Origin: Clostridiales bacterium
GTDB lineage: Bacteria > Bacillota > Clostridia > Oscillospirales > CAG-382
DNA length: 32,010 bases
Assembly (NCBI GenBank): GCA_004553575.1
Contig: SFLA01000012.1
Location: 1-32,010 of the forward strand
Direction of reading: 5' to 3'
Shown: piece after piece, positions 1 through 8,521 of the stretch
Layout of the letters: each line of letters opens with the position of its first letter
How positions within the stretch are numbered: the first letter of the stretch is position 1
The notes under the pieces: model-generated
Told to the model about the DNA's origin: nothing
Databases searched by the model: none
Seen by the model: only the letters and a program-made list of their open reading frames with translations
Program-made: the position numbers and the translations under genes

Positions 1-1
1 G

Positions 2-250
2 AGCGTAATAATGGAGCTTCCGTACGTTCTGGAATGCGGCGTGTCCGCCGCTCCGGACGAGGTGAGAGGGCAGGTGGTCAAGGCGAGCATAGTGCTGGTC
101 AAGGGAACACAGCCCACCGAGGAGCTGAAAAAGGAAATACAGGATTACGTAAAAAAGCATACCGCTCCGTATAAATATCCGCGCATCGTCGTCTTCCGCG
201 ACGAGCTGCCCAAGACGGTAAGCGGTAAGATAATGAGAAATAAACTGTAA
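2..250 (+). CDS. acyl-CoA synthetase (AMP-forming), C-terminal fragment
   Basis: Only the last 82 codons are in the window; the frame is open back to base 2, so the gene starts upstream. The fragment is the mobile C-terminal domain of the adenylate-forming acyl-CoA/acetyl-CoA synthetase superfamily. It shows VPDEVRGQ-like text (APDEVRGQVVKA), a KKHTAPYKYPR segment and the terminal PKTVSGKIMRNKL, whose SGK lysine is the conserved residue used in the adenylation step. The wording resembles medium- or short-chain acyl-CoA synthetases (ACSM-like), which activate a carboxylate with ATP and CoA. The stop codon overlaps the next ATG by one base (TAATG), so the gene belongs to the operon with the 2-oxoacid oxidoreductase. 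The substrate cannot be read from this fragment; a short branched or aromatic acid is an inference from context. Confidence 0.88.
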   Translation, partial: SVIMELPYVLECGVSAAPDEVRGQVVKASIVLVKGTQPTEELKKEIQDYVKKHTAPYKYPRIVVFRDELPKTVSGKIMRNKL

Positions 251-909
251 TGGATTTCAAAAGGATAACCGTTATTTCCGGTCATTTCGGGAGCGGAAAG
301 ACCGGCATAGCCGTGAATATGGCGTTTGACCTTAAGAAGCGGCACGGCAGCGCGGCTATTGCCGACCTCGACATAGTCAATCCGTATTTCCGCACCAAGG
401 ACAGCGAGAAAATGCTGTCCGGGGCGGGGATAAGGCTTATATGCTCGGAGTATGCGAACACCAATGTCGATATACCCGCGCTTCCGCAGGATATATACGC
501 CATAACCGACGACCGCTCGCTTTACAGCATAATCGACGTCGGAGGCGACGACCGGGGCGCACTCGCGCTCGGAAGGATATCTCCGGAAATACGCAGGGAA
601 AACGATTACGATATGCTCTATGTCGTGAATATGTACCGTCCGCTCACCTCCGACCCGGAGAGCGCGGCGGAGGTAATGCGCGAGATAGAGGCGGCGTGCG
701 GCTTAAGGTTCACCGCGATTGTGAATAATTCCAACTTGGGGCGCGAAACCACCGCGGAAACGGTGCTTCGAAGCTGCGGGTATGCGGATGAAATATGCCG
801 TATTACCGGTCTGCCGCTGCGTATGACTTCGGCAGTGCAAAGCCTGTGTCCGGTGCTGTCCGGAAAAATCAATGGGCTGTATCCGCTTGTATTAAAAGAA
901 CAACAGTAA
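250..909 (+). CDS. P-loop ATPase of the MinD/ParA/CobQ type, accessory to the 2-oxoacid oxidoreductase
   Basis: This 219-residue soluble protein has a Walker A loop near its N-terminus (GHFGSGKTG, residues about 11-19), a switch-like aspartate block (ADLDIVNPYFRTKD, about 38-51) and a Walker B-like hydrophobic stretch ending in DVGGDDRGA (about 96-104). This is the layout of SIMIBI-class ATPases (MinD, ParA, CobQ/CobB families). It starts inside the stop codon of the preceding acyl-CoA synthetase and ends 13 bases before the ferredoxin subunit. From family knowledge, similar ATP-binding proteins often sit beside VorB-type oxidoreductases in Clostridia. A role in cofactor or Fe-S assembly is plausible but unproven. 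I see no metal-binding cysteine pair of the Mrp/NBP35 type, so a classical Fe-S scaffold function is not supported by the sequence. Confidence 0.8.
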   Translation: MDFKRITVISGHFGSGKTGIAVNMAFDLKKRHGSAAIADLDIVNPYFRTKDSEKMLSGAGIRLICSEYANTNVDIPALPQDIYAITDDRSLYSIIDVGGDDRGALALGRISPEIRRENDYDMLYVVNMYRPLTSDPESAAEVMREIEAACGLRFTAIVNNSNLGRETTAETVLRSCGYADEICRITGLPLRMTSAVQSLCPVLSGKINGLYPLVLKEQQ

Positions 910-922
910 AGGAGATAGAAAA

Positions 923-1129
923 ATGGCTGTTTTGACCTTCAGAACCGATCTTTGCAAGGGCTGCGGTCTGTGCGTGGACGCCTGTCCGAAGGGCGTTATC
1001 AGGCTGGCGGCGGATAAGATCAACAATAAAGGACATCATCCCGCAGAGGCGGCAAAGCCGGAGGCGTGTATCGGATGTGCGTTCTGCGCCGTCATGTGTC
1101 CGGACTGCATTATAAAAGTGGAAAGGTGA
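923..1129 (+). CDS. 2-oxoacid:ferredoxin oxidoreductase, ferredoxin-like (delta) subunit
   Basis: This 68-residue protein carries two CxxCxxCxxxCP motifs (CKGCGLCVDACP and CIGCAFCAVMCP), each able to bind one [4Fe-4S] cluster. It is the electron-transfer subunit that passes electrons between the thiamine-pyrophosphate centre of the oxidoreductase and free ferredoxin. A good ribosome-binding site (AAAGGAGA) lies about 7 bases before the ATG. The gene is directly followed by the alpha subunit, giving the delta-alpha-beta-gamma order typical of 2-ketoisovalerate (Vor) and 2-ketoglutarate (Kor) ferredoxin oxidoreductases. The domain call is secure; the substrate class rests on the neighbours. Confidence 0.93.
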   Translation: MAVLTFRTDLCKGCGLCVDACPKGVIRLAADKINNKGHHPAEAAKPEACIGCAFCAVMCPDCIIKVER

Positions 1130-1138
1130 GTGAGAATA

Positions 1139-2206
1139 ATGGCTGATAAAGTTCTTATGAAGGGTAACGAGGCGATAGCCGAGGCGGCGATAATTGCCGG
1201 CTGCCGTTATTACTTCGGATACCCGATAACCCCGCAGACCGAGGTCGCCGCATATATGGCAAAGCGGATGCCAAAAGTCGGCGGCACCTTCCTTCAGGCG
1301 GAAAGCGAGATCGCCGCAATAAACATGGTTTACGGCGTATCTTCCACCGGGAAAAGGGTAATGACTTCTTCCTCCAGCCCCGGAATTTCGCTTAAGGGCG
1401 AGGGACTTTCGTATCTGGCGGGCGCGGATCTTCCGGCGCTGGTCGTGAATGTCCAGCGCGGCGGTCCCGGGCTCGGCGGAATACAGCCGTCGCAGTCGGA
1501 TTACTTCCAGGCGACAAAGGGCGCTGCGCACGGGGATTTCAGGATGATAGTTCTGGCGCCCGCGTCGGTTCAGGAAATGGCAGAGCTGACCGTGAAAGGC
1601 TTTGCGCTCGCCGACAAATACCGCATGACCTCCATGATACTCGCCGACGGAACCATGGGACAGATGATGGAGCCGGTTTCGCTCGACCTTGAGGTAGAGC
1701 CTGCTCCCGAAAAGCCGTGGGCGGCTACCGGTACCGGCATGAAGCGGTCCCACAACATAATCAATTCGCTCTATCTCAAGCCCGAGCAGCTCGAGCGGAC
1801 CAACTTCGAAAGATACGAGCGTTATAAGGCGATAGAGGAGAACGAGGTTCTGTGTGAGGAATATCTCACCGACGACGCCGATATCTGCATAGCCGCGTTC
1901 GGCATTGCCGCTCGTGTATCCAGAAACGCCGTAAATGAGGCGAGAAAGCAGGGAATAAAGGCGGGACTGATACGTCCCATTACTCTTTGGCCGTTCCCGA
2001 AAAAGCAGTTTGCGGAAGCGGCGAAGCACGCCCGGGCGTTCATATCCGTCGAGCTTTCAATGGGTCAGATGATCGAGGACGTCAGGCTCGCGACGGAGTG
2101 CAGGGTACCGGTAACGCTGTGTAATCGCGCCGGCGGAATGATACCCTCGCCGGATCAGGTCCTTGACGCCATAAAGGCGGCATATAACGGAGGTGACGAC
2201 AAATGA
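1139..2206 (+). CDS. vorB: 2-oxoacid:ferredoxin oxidoreductase alpha subunit (VorB-like)
   Basis: At about 355 residues this is the pyrimidine-binding/transketolase-like alpha subunit of a 2-oxoacid:ferredoxin oxidoreductase, which oxidatively decarboxylates a 2-oxoacid to acyl-CoA, CO2 and reduced ferredoxin, or runs in reverse. Diagnostic text includes MKGNEAIAEAAIIAGC at the N-terminus, GYPITPQTE, the QAESEIAAINMVYGVSSTG block with its conserved glutamate, and SSSPGISL. I chose the ATG at 1139 because AAGGTGAG ends 8 bases before it; a GTG at 1130 is in frame but overlaps that ribosome-binding site. The stop overlaps the beta-subunit start by four bases (ATGA). The presence of a branched-chain aminotransferase in the same operon favours branched 2-oxoacids (3-methyl-2-oxobutanoate), but Kor or Ior specificity cannot be excluded. 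Confidence 0.92.
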   Translation: MADKVLMKGNEAIAEAAIIAGCRYYFGYPITPQTEVAAYMAKRMPKVGGTFLQAESEIAAINMVYGVSSTGKRVMTSSSSPGISLKGEGLSYLAGADLPALVVNVQRGGPGLGGIQPSQSDYFQATKGAAHGDFRMIVLAPASVQEMAELTVKGFALADKYRMTSMILADGTMGQMMEPVSLDLEVEPAPEKPWAATGTGMKRSHNIINSLYLKPEQLERTNFERYERYKAIEENEVLCEEYLTDDADICIAAFGIAARVSRNAVNEARKQGIKAGLIRPITLWPFPKKQFAEAAKHARAFISVELSMGQMIEDVRLATECRVPVTLCNRAGGMIPSPDQVLDAIKAAYNGGDDK

Positions 2207-2961
2207 TCGTATTCGACAAACCGAAGGCACTTGCGGATGTCCCGCTTCATTACTGCCCGGGCTGCACACACGGGATAGTTCACCGTCTCGTAGCCGAGGC
2301 GATCGACGAGCTCGGAATCGAGGGCAGGACGGTCGGAATAGCTCCCGTCGGCTGCTCGGTAATGGCTTACGACTACTTCAACTGCGATATGATAGAGGCG
2401 TCGCACGGACGCGCTCCCGCAGTTGCGACCGGTGTGAAGCGCGCTTTGCCCGACAATATAGTATTTACCTACCAGGGCGACGGTGATCTCGCATCCATCG
2501 GTATGGCGGAGACCATTCATTCCGCTGCCCGCAACGAGAACATAACCATTATTTTTATAAACAACGCGATATACGGTATGACCGGCGGTCAGATGGCTCC
2601 GACCTCGCTGCCCGGACAGATAACCCAGACCTCTCCGTACGGACGCGACGTCACCCTTTGCGGCTGGCCGATACGCATCTGTGAGCTGCTTTCCGAGCTT
2701 GACGGACCGGAATACCTCGAAAGAGTCGCGGTCAACAGCGTAAAGAACGTGCTAAGCGCAAAGAAGGCAATAACCAAAGCATTCCGGAATCAGGTCGAGG
2801 GCAAGGGCTTCTCGCTTGTCGAGGTTTTGTCCTCCTGCCCGACCAACTGGGGTCTTACCCCCGCGAAGGCTCTCGAATGGGTCGGCGAAAAAATGATTCC
2901 GTATTACCCGCTCGGGGTTTATAAGGACAGAACGGCAGCGAAGGAAGGCGAGGCAAAATGA
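2203..2961 (+). CDS. 2-oxoacid:ferredoxin oxidoreductase beta subunit (thiamine pyrophosphate-binding)
   Basis: This 252-residue subunit holds the cofactor site. It has the N-terminal HYCPGCTHG cysteine pair (C18, C21) and the thiamine-pyrophosphate motif beginning GDGD (residues 92-95) and ending in the asparagine pair at about 120-121, followed by the family signature IYGMTGGQMAPTS. It pairs with the alpha subunit upstream (4-base ATGA overlap) and the gamma subunit downstream (also ATGA). That implies translational coupling and equal amounts of the subunits. The family match is unambiguous; the C-terminal segment with FSLVEVLSSCPTNWG is also typical. The chemistry is ferredoxin-linked acyl-CoA formation from, or reduction to, a 2-oxoacid. 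Confidence 0.94.
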   Translation: MIVFDKPKALADVPLHYCPGCTHGIVHRLVAEAIDELGIEGRTVGIAPVGCSVMAYDYFNCDMIEASHGRAPAVATGVKRALPDNIVFTYQGDGDLASIGMAETIHSAARNENITIIFINNAIYGMTGGQMAPTSLPGQITQTSPYGRDVTLCGWPIRICELLSELDGPEYLERVAVNSVKNVLSAKKAITKAFRNQVEGKGFSLVEVLSSCPTNWGLTPAKALEWVGEKMIPYYPLGVYKDRTAAKEGEAK

Positions 2962-3491
2962 CGACACAATATCTTTTCGCCGGATTCGGCGGTCAGGGAA
3001 TACTGTTTTCGGGCAAATTCCTTGCGTATAAGGGTCTTACCGAGGGCAAGCATGTCAGCTGGCTCCCGTCCTACGGCCCCGAGATGCGCGGCGGTACCGC
3101 AAGCTGCAGCGTTATAGTCGGCGACGAGCCTATCGGGTCGCCGATCGTAACAAAGCCGGATGTGCTTATTGCAATGAACCTCCCTTCACTTGATAAATAC
3201 GAGCCGAGCGTAGCCGAGGGCGGTATGATATTCGTGGATTCCACCCTTGTGGAGCGCAGGGTTCAGCGCACCGATGTAAAAACGTATTATATCCCCGCGA
3301 CCAAGCTCGCGTCGGACGGAGGCATACCCACTCTTGCCAATATGATAATTATGGGAAAGGTGCTTGCCGCTACCGACGGTTTTAACGACGAAAGCGGCGT
3401 AGTGAACGCACTCAAAAAAGTTATCTCAGCCAAGCACAGCGATATGCTCGAGGTCAACCTCGCCGCAATGCGCACAGGCAGAGACTGCTAA
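2958..3491 (+). CDS. 2-oxoacid:ferredoxin oxidoreductase gamma subunit
   Basis: The protein (177 residues) is the gamma subunit, which completes the CoA-binding part of the complex. It opens with the standard AGFGGQGILFSGKFLAYKG motif and continues with WLPSYGPEMRGGTASC, both hallmarks of the POR/KOR gamma family. Length is normal. It begins inside the beta-subunit stop (ATGA overlap) and is followed after 17 bases, with an AAGGAAAGGCGG ribosome-binding site, by the aminotransferase. The unbroken coupling of all four subunits argues for a functional enzyme. Confidence 0.94.
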   Translation: MTTQYLFAGFGGQGILFSGKFLAYKGLTEGKHVSWLPSYGPEMRGGTASCSVIVGDEPIGSPIVTKPDVLIAMNLPSLDKYEPSVAEGGMIFVDSTLVERRVQRTDVKTYYIPATKLASDGGIPTLANMIIMGKVLAATDGFNDESGVVNALKKVISAKHSDMLEVNLAAMRTGRDC

Positions 3492-3508
3492 GGAAAGGCG
3501 GTATACAT

Positions 3509-4570
3509 ATGGACATTACCATTACCAGAAATCCCTCTCCGGCGGAAAAGCCGGATCCTTCGACTCTCGGCTTCGGCAAAATATTTACCGACCATATGTT
3601 TGTTATGAACTATACCGCCGGTCAGGGCTGGCATGACGCGCGCATAGTTCCGTTCGGAACAATATCGCTGCACCCCGCTTCCACCGTGCTGCATTACGGC
3701 TCCGAGATATTCGAGGGGCTTAAGGCGTACCGCAGAGCCGACGGAAAGGTTCAGCTCTTCCGTCCGATCGAAAACATCCGCAGAATGAACCGCTCCGCGG
3801 AGCGTATGTGCCTGCCGCAGATACCCGAATCCGACGCTATGGAAATACTTACTGCTTTCATACGTCTCGAACAGGATTGGGTCCCCTCGGCGCCCGGCAC
3901 CTCGCTGTATATCCGTCCGTTCATGTTCGGCAACGACGAAACGCTCGGAGTTCACTCGGTTAAGAATGCGGTGTTCATGATAATTACCTCGCCGGTGGGA
4001 AGCTATTACAAAGAAGGCATAAACCCGGTAAAGATAATGATCGAATCCACCGACGTCCGCGCCGTAAGAGGCGGTACCGGCGAAGCAAAGTGCGGCGGCA
4101 ACTACGCCGCAAGCAACCGCGCCGGCGAAAAGGCTGAGGAGAAGGGTTATTCTCAGGTACTGTGGCTCGACGGAGTGGAGCGCAGGTATATCGAGGAGGT
4201 CGGAGCCATGAATGTTATGTTCAAGATCTCCGGCGAGATAGTAACCCCGCGCCTGTCCGGATCGATACTTCCCGGAATAACACGCAAATCCTGTATAGAG
4301 CTGCTCAGAAGCGAGGGCTATACGGTCAGCGAACGGCTTATCAGCGTGGACGAGCTCGAGCAGGCAATGGAAACGGGCACTCTCGAAGAAGCGTGGGGCT
4401 GCGGTACCGCCGCAGTAGTTTCGCCTATCGGAGAGCTTTGCTACAACGACAGAAAATTCACGGTAAACGGCGGCAGAATCGGCAAGGTCACTCAGCACCT
4501 GTACGATACCCTGACCGGGATACAGTGGGGCACGCTCGCCGACAGCTTCGGCTGGACTCAGGAAATATAA
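3509..4570 (+). CDS. ilvE: branched-chain amino acid aminotransferase (class IV, BCAT)
   Basis: This 353-residue fold-type IV pyridoxal-phosphate enzyme exchanges amino groups between leucine, isoleucine or valine and 2-oxoglutarate. The cofactor lysine is K194 in GEAKCGGNYAAS; other family text is LHYGSEIFEGLKAYR, QDWVP, LYIRPFMFG, QVLWLDG and the C-terminal GTAAVVSPIG. Length and motif order match bacterial/eukaryotic-type BCATs (about 340-360 residues). A clear ribosome-binding site precedes the ATG. Beside the oxidoreductase it supplies or consumes the branched 2-oxoacid, so the two steps together link amino acids to branched acyl-CoA. In rumen and gut anaerobes the reverse route builds branched amino acids from isobutyrate-type acids; direction here is not visible in the DNA. 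Confidence 0.95.
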   Translation: MDITITRNPSPAEKPDPSTLGFGKIFTDHMFVMNYTAGQGWHDARIVPFGTISLHPASTVLHYGSEIFEGLKAYRRADGKVQLFRPIENIRRMNRSAERMCLPQIPESDAMEILTAFIRLEQDWVPSAPGTSLYIRPFMFGNDETLGVHSVKNAVFMIITSPVGSYYKEGINPVKIMIESTDVRAVRGGTGEAKCGGNYAASNRAGEKAEEKGYSQVLWLDGVERRYIEEVGAMNVMFKISGEIVTPRLSGSILPGITRKSCIELLRSEGYTVSERLISVDELEQAMETGTLEEAWGCGTAAVVSPIGELCYNDRKFTVNGGRIGKVTQHLYDTLTGIQWGTLADSFGWTQEI

Positions 4571-4596
4571 TCATATAATAACGAAAAAGGGTGTAA

Positions 4597-6000
4597 ATGA
4601 ACATGAAACGGATAACGGTAACCGATATGACTCTTGTCAGCAATTCCGCGTCGCTGTCTTTCAGAGAGAAGATAGAAACGGCTCGTCAGCTGGATAATCT
4701 ACAGGTGGACGTAATAGACCTACCCGAGATTGTCAATCCGACGGCCGACGCGCTACTGATAAGGACCGTTTCCGCGTTCGTAAAGAACAGCGCAGTCAGC
4801 GTCGGAACGGGCATGACGGCCGCGGGGGTATCCGCGGCGGCGTCCGCAGCGGCGGGCGCAAAAAAAGCGAGACTGCGCATAAACATACCGGTATCTGCGG
4901 TCCAGATGGAGTATTTTTGCCATAAAAAGGCTCCGAAGCTGCTCGAGGAGGCGTCGGCACTGTTTGCAGAGGCTGTCGCCACCGGTATCGAGACCGAATT
5001 CTGCGCGGGCGACGCCACCCGTGCCGACCGCAAATTTCTTACCGATATTATTTCCGCTGCCGCAAATGCGGGAGTCGGCGTTATTACCCTGTGCGACGAC
5101 GAGGGCGCAATGCTTCCCGACGAATTCGCGTCCTTTATAAGCGGACTTCGCGACAGTATTCCTTCTCTTTCCGGATTAAAACTCGGTGTGCTCTGCCGCA
5201 GTGAAAACGGCATGGCGGTTTCCTCCGCGCTTATGGCGGTTAAGGCGGGCGCCGACGAGATAAAGTGCTGTGCCTGCGGAGATGATATGCCGCGGGTGGA
5301 CCTGCTTGCCGGGGTTATTTCGCACAGCGGAGAACGTATAGGCATATCCGCAGGGCTTAATTTCACAACGCTCCGCCGCACCGTAAAACAGATCGAATGG
5401 ATAACATCGCCGTCGGACGGCTCACAGCGCGCAGTCGGATTCTCCGGTTCTGCGGATGCCGCCGTTACGGTGCTCGATGTTAACGATACCGCCGAAACGG
5501 TTACCGCCGCCGTAAGAGCGCTAGGGTACGACCTTTCGGACGATGATTATGCCAAGATATACGAAGAATTCCGCCGTATCGCCGGTGACCGCACCGTCGG
5601 CTCAAAGGAGCTGGAGGCGGTGGTTGCCAGCGTTGCGCTTCAGGTGCCGCCTACCTACAAGCTGATAAGCTATGTAATAAATAACGGCAATATCATTTCC
5701 GCGTCCGCCCAGATCAAGCTGGAAAAGGACGGCAGAGAGCTGACCGGGATCAGTCTCGGCGACGGACCCGTCGACGCATCGTTCCGCGCACTCGAGCAGA
5801 TGATAGGTCATCATTTCGAACTGGACGATTTCCAGATACAGTCGGTGACCGAGGGACGCGAGGCAATGGGTTCTGCGCTGGTCAGGCTGCGTCACGACGG
5901 GAAGCTGTATTCCGGTAACGGAATATCGACCGATATAATCGGGTCGTCCATACGTGCGTATATCAACGCCGTTAACAAGATAGTATACGAGGAGATATAA
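4597..6000 (+). CDS. 2-isopropylmalate synthase-like protein with eroded active site and intact LeuA dimer domain
   Basis: This 467-residue protein has the two-part layout of 2-isopropylmalate synthase: an N-terminal HMGL-like TIM barrel (about 1-280) and a C-terminal LeuA allosteric domain (about 345-467) with GDGPVDASFRALEQ, VTEGREAMGSALVRLRHDG and GNGISTDI. The catalytic residues are gone. The usual LRDGEQ loop reads LVSNSA (R to V14, D to S15, G to N16). The HCHND metal motif reads LCRSEN, with both metal histidines replaced (L199, R201). The spacing of the loops is kept, so this is substitution rather than truncation. From family knowledge those residues bind the divalent metal and 2-oxoacid, so Claisen condensation is unlikely. 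A leucine sensor, a regulatory subunit or a re-purposed enzyme are possible. An AAGGGTG ribosome-binding site precedes the ATG; M3 is an alternative start. Confidence 0.85.
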   Translation: MNMKRITVTDMTLVSNSASLSFREKIETARQLDNLQVDVIDLPEIVNPTADALLIRTVSAFVKNSAVSVGTGMTAAGVSAAASAAAGAKKARLRINIPVSAVQMEYFCHKKAPKLLEEASALFAEAVATGIETEFCAGDATRADRKFLTDIISAAANAGVGVITLCDDEGAMLPDEFASFISGLRDSIPSLSGLKLGVLCRSENGMAVSSALMAVKAGADEIKCCACGDDMPRVDLLAGVISHSGERIGISAGLNFTTLRRTVKQIEWITSPSDGSQRAVGFSGSADAAVTVLDVNDTAETVTAAVRALGYDLSDDDYAKIYEEFRRIAGDRTVGSKELEAVVASVALQVPPTYKLISYVINNGNIISASAQIKLEKDGRELTGISLGDGPVDASFRALEQMIGHHFELDDFQIQSVTEGREAMGSALVRLRHDGKLYSGNGISTDIIGSSIRAYINAVNKIVYEEI

Positions 6001-6001
6001 T

Positions 6002-8521
6002 ATGAAGCTCTCATTTTCAACGAAGGGATGGCACGGAAGAACCTTTCCCGAGCTCTGCTCGGAGGCAAAGGAGCTCAGATTCTCCGGAATCGAGCTGCAC
6101 AATGTACGCAACAGCCTTTTCACCGGGCATGACAGTTCTTTCCGGGATTACGCGGCGGCTGCGACTCTCCGTATGCTTTACGAGAACAGGTTAAGCATTC
6201 CCTGTATAGACAGTATCTGCGATGCGGCGGACGAATCCGCGCGCGCCGATTCGCTGTCCGAGCTCCGCGAATGTATCAGGATAGCCCGCAATCTCCATAT
6301 TCCGAACGTGCGCGTGCACGCTTCGGCTCACGGCGACGGCGACGAAGCCGCGGTCGCGGTGCTGATCACCGATCTGCTTCCGGAGGCGGAGTCCGCCGGG
6401 GTTACTCTGCTGCTCGAGACCAGCGGACTGTTCTGCGATACTGCGAAGCTCCGCGAAATACTCGAATCCTTCGCCTGCGACAATCTTGCCGCGCTCTGGG
6501 ATATGTATTCGCCCTATTTTCTTGCGGACGAAAAGCCGGAAAAAACGGTCGAGAATCTCGGCGCATATATCAGACATATTCATATCAAGGACGCGCGCCG
6601 GGCAGACGGCGAAACCCGTTTCTGTCTTATGGGAGAAGGCGAGCTGCCCGTAGGTGATATGATGCTCGCGCTGAGATCGGTGGATTACGACGGCTTCATT
6701 TCGCTCGAATGGGATCCGGCATGGTGCCCCGAGATAAACGATATGGAAATCGTTATGTCCCAGTTCGAAAACTTCATGTCTCAGTTTGCAGATCCGGCAG
6801 GCTCCGGGAATACTCTCTATTATAACAACAGACATACCGGCAGATTCGTCTGGAAGAAGGATCTTCTTATTGACTGTACCTTCTCTCAGGTGCTCGACAG
6901 AATGGTCGAGGAATTTCCGGATCAGCTCGCTTTCAAGTATACAACGCTCGATTATACGCGCACCTATTACGAATTCCGCCGCGATGTCGATACTTTTGCT
7001 CGGTCGCTTATTTCGCTCGGCGTCAGGGCGGGTCACCATGTGGCGGTATGGGCTACCAACGTACCGCAGTGGTATATCGCCTTCTGGGCGGTCACCAAGA
7101 TCGGCGCGGTGCTGGTTTCGATGAACACCGCATATAAGATTCACGAGGCGGAGTATCTGCTTAAGCAGTCGGACACCCATACCCTCGTGATGATAAACGG
7201 TTACCGCGATTCGGATTACGCCGGTATTATGGCGGAGCTTTGTCCCGAGCTCGAAAACACCGAGCCGGGCAAGCCGCTCCACAGCCGCCGTCTGCCTTTC
7301 CTTCGCAATATCATAACCGTCGGATACCGTCAGAAGGGCTGTATCACCTGGGAGGATGCCATAGCACGGGCTTCGACCGTGCCTGTGGAGGAGGTTTACC
7401 GCATGGCGGCCGCCGTTGACAAGGACGACGTCTGCAATATGCAGTATACCTCCGGCACGACCGGATTCCCCAAGGGAGTTATGCTTACACACTATAATGT
7501 TGTCAACAACGGCAAATGTATCGGCGACCGTATGGATCTTTCCACCGCGGACCGCATGATGGTGCAGGTTCCGATGTTCCATTGCTTCGGAATGGTGCTG
7601 GCTATGACTGCAAGCATGACCCATGGCGTTACGCTGCTTCCGCTTCCGTATTATTCGCCGAAGCCCGCGCTCGCCTGCATCAATTCCGAGCGTATCACCG
7701 CCTTCCACGGCGTTCCGACCATGTTTATTGCGATGCTCGAGCACGAGGACTTTGCGAAAACCGATTTTTCGTATATGCGCACCGGAATAATGGCGGGCAG
7801 CCCGTGTCCCATATCGGTAATGCGTGACGTTATCAAGAAGATGCATATGGACGAGATAACCATCGTTTACGGTCAGACCGAGGCGTCGCCGGGCTGTACC
7901 ATGAGCTCGACAGACGATCCTATCGAGGTTCGCGTCGGAACCGTCGGCAGGGCAATGCCCGAAATAGAATGCCGGATAATAAATCCCGAAACGGGCGAGG
8001 AGTGTCCGGACGGAGTGACCGGCGAATTCGTGGCGCGCGGCTACAACATTATGAAGGGATATTACAAGATGCCGAAGGCGACCGCTGCGGCGATAGATTC
8101 CGAAGGCTGGCTGCACACCGGCGACCTTGCCTGCCGTACGCCGGAGGGCAATTACCGTATCACCGGAAGGCTTAAGGATATGATAATCCGCGGAGGCGAG
8201 AATATATATCCCAAGGAAATAGAGGAATTCATCTATACCCACCCCAAGGTGAAGGATGTTCAGGTAATCGGCGTTCCGGACGAGCAGTACGGCGAGGAAA
8301 TAATGGCGTGCATTATACTCAAGGACGGCGAAACGGCGACCGAGAAGGAAATGAAGGATTATATTAATGCGCACATGGCGCATCATAAGGTGCCCAAGTA
8401 CATTGATTTCGTTACCGAGTTTCCGATGAATGTCGCGGGAAAGATACTTAAGTACAAGATGCGCGAAGACGCCATAGAGAAGCTCGGGCTTCAGAAGGCT
8501 GCCAAGGTGGTGACGGCGTAA
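6002..8521 (+). CDS. fusion: sugar phosphate isomerase/epimerase-like TIM barrel plus AMP-forming acyl-CoA synthetase
   Basis: This single 839-residue frame contains two domains. Residues 1 to about 265 resemble the xylose isomerase-like (AP endonuclease 2 fold) TIM barrel: a KLSFSTKGW start, FSGIELHNV, LLLETSG, LWDMYSP, RHIHIKDARR, GEGELPVGDM and DGFISLEWDP. From about 275 to the end is a complete acyl-CoA synthetase: YTSGTTGFPKG (482-492) binds the ATP phosphates, YGQTEASP is motif A5, GWLHTGD and GRLKDMIIRGGENIYP (722-737) are the hinge and A8 region, and K814 in AGKILKYKMRE is the adenylation lysine. The domains are separated by a short linker near a FVWKKDLLIDCTFSQVLD segment. It starts one base after the pseudo-LeuA stop and ends overlapping the amidohydrolase start. 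Each domain is securely recognised; the joint function is unknown. Confidence 0.9.
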   Translation: MKLSFSTKGWHGRTFPELCSEAKELRFSGIELHNVRNSLFTGHDSSFRDYAAAATLRMLYENRLSIPCIDSICDAADESARADSLSELRECIRIARNLHIPNVRVHASAHGDGDEAAVAVLITDLLPEAESAGVTLLLETSGLFCDTAKLREILESFACDNLAALWDMYSPYFLADEKPEKTVENLGAYIRHIHIKDARRADGETRFCLMGEGELPVGDMMLALRSVDYDGFISLEWDPAWCPEINDMEIVMSQFENFMSQFADPAGSGNTLYYNNRHTGRFVWKKDLLIDCTFSQVLDRMVEEFPDQLAFKYTTLDYTRTYYEFRRDVDTFARSLISLGVRAGHHVAVWATNVPQWYIAFWAVTKIGAVLVSMNTAYKIHEAEYLLKQSDTHTLVMINGYRDSDYAGIMAELCPELENTEPGKPLHSRRLPFLRNIITVGYRQKGCITWEDAIARASTVPVEEVYRMAAAVDKDDVCNMQYTSGTTGFPKGVMLTHYNVVNNGKCIGDRMDLSTADRMMVQVPMFHCFGMVLAMTASMTHGVTLLPLPYYSPKPALACINSERITAFHGVPTMFIAMLEHEDFAKTDFSYMRTGIMAGSPCPISVMRDVIKKMHMDEITIVYGQTEASPGCTMSSTDDPIEVRVGTVGRAMPEIECRIINPETGEECPDGVTGEFVARGYNIMKGYYKMPKATAAAIDSEGWLHTGDLACRTPEGNYRITGRLKDMIIRGGENIYPKEIEEFIYTHPKVKDVQVIGVPDEQYGEEIMACIILKDGETATEKEMKDYINAHMAHHKVPKYIDFVTEFPMNVAGKILKYKMREDAIEKLGLQKAAKVVTA

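Noticed and set aside
869..2029. 386-codon minus-strand open frame across the ferredoxin and alpha-subunit genes
   Set aside because: It is a shadow of the strongly conserved oxidoreductase genes and has no domain of its own.
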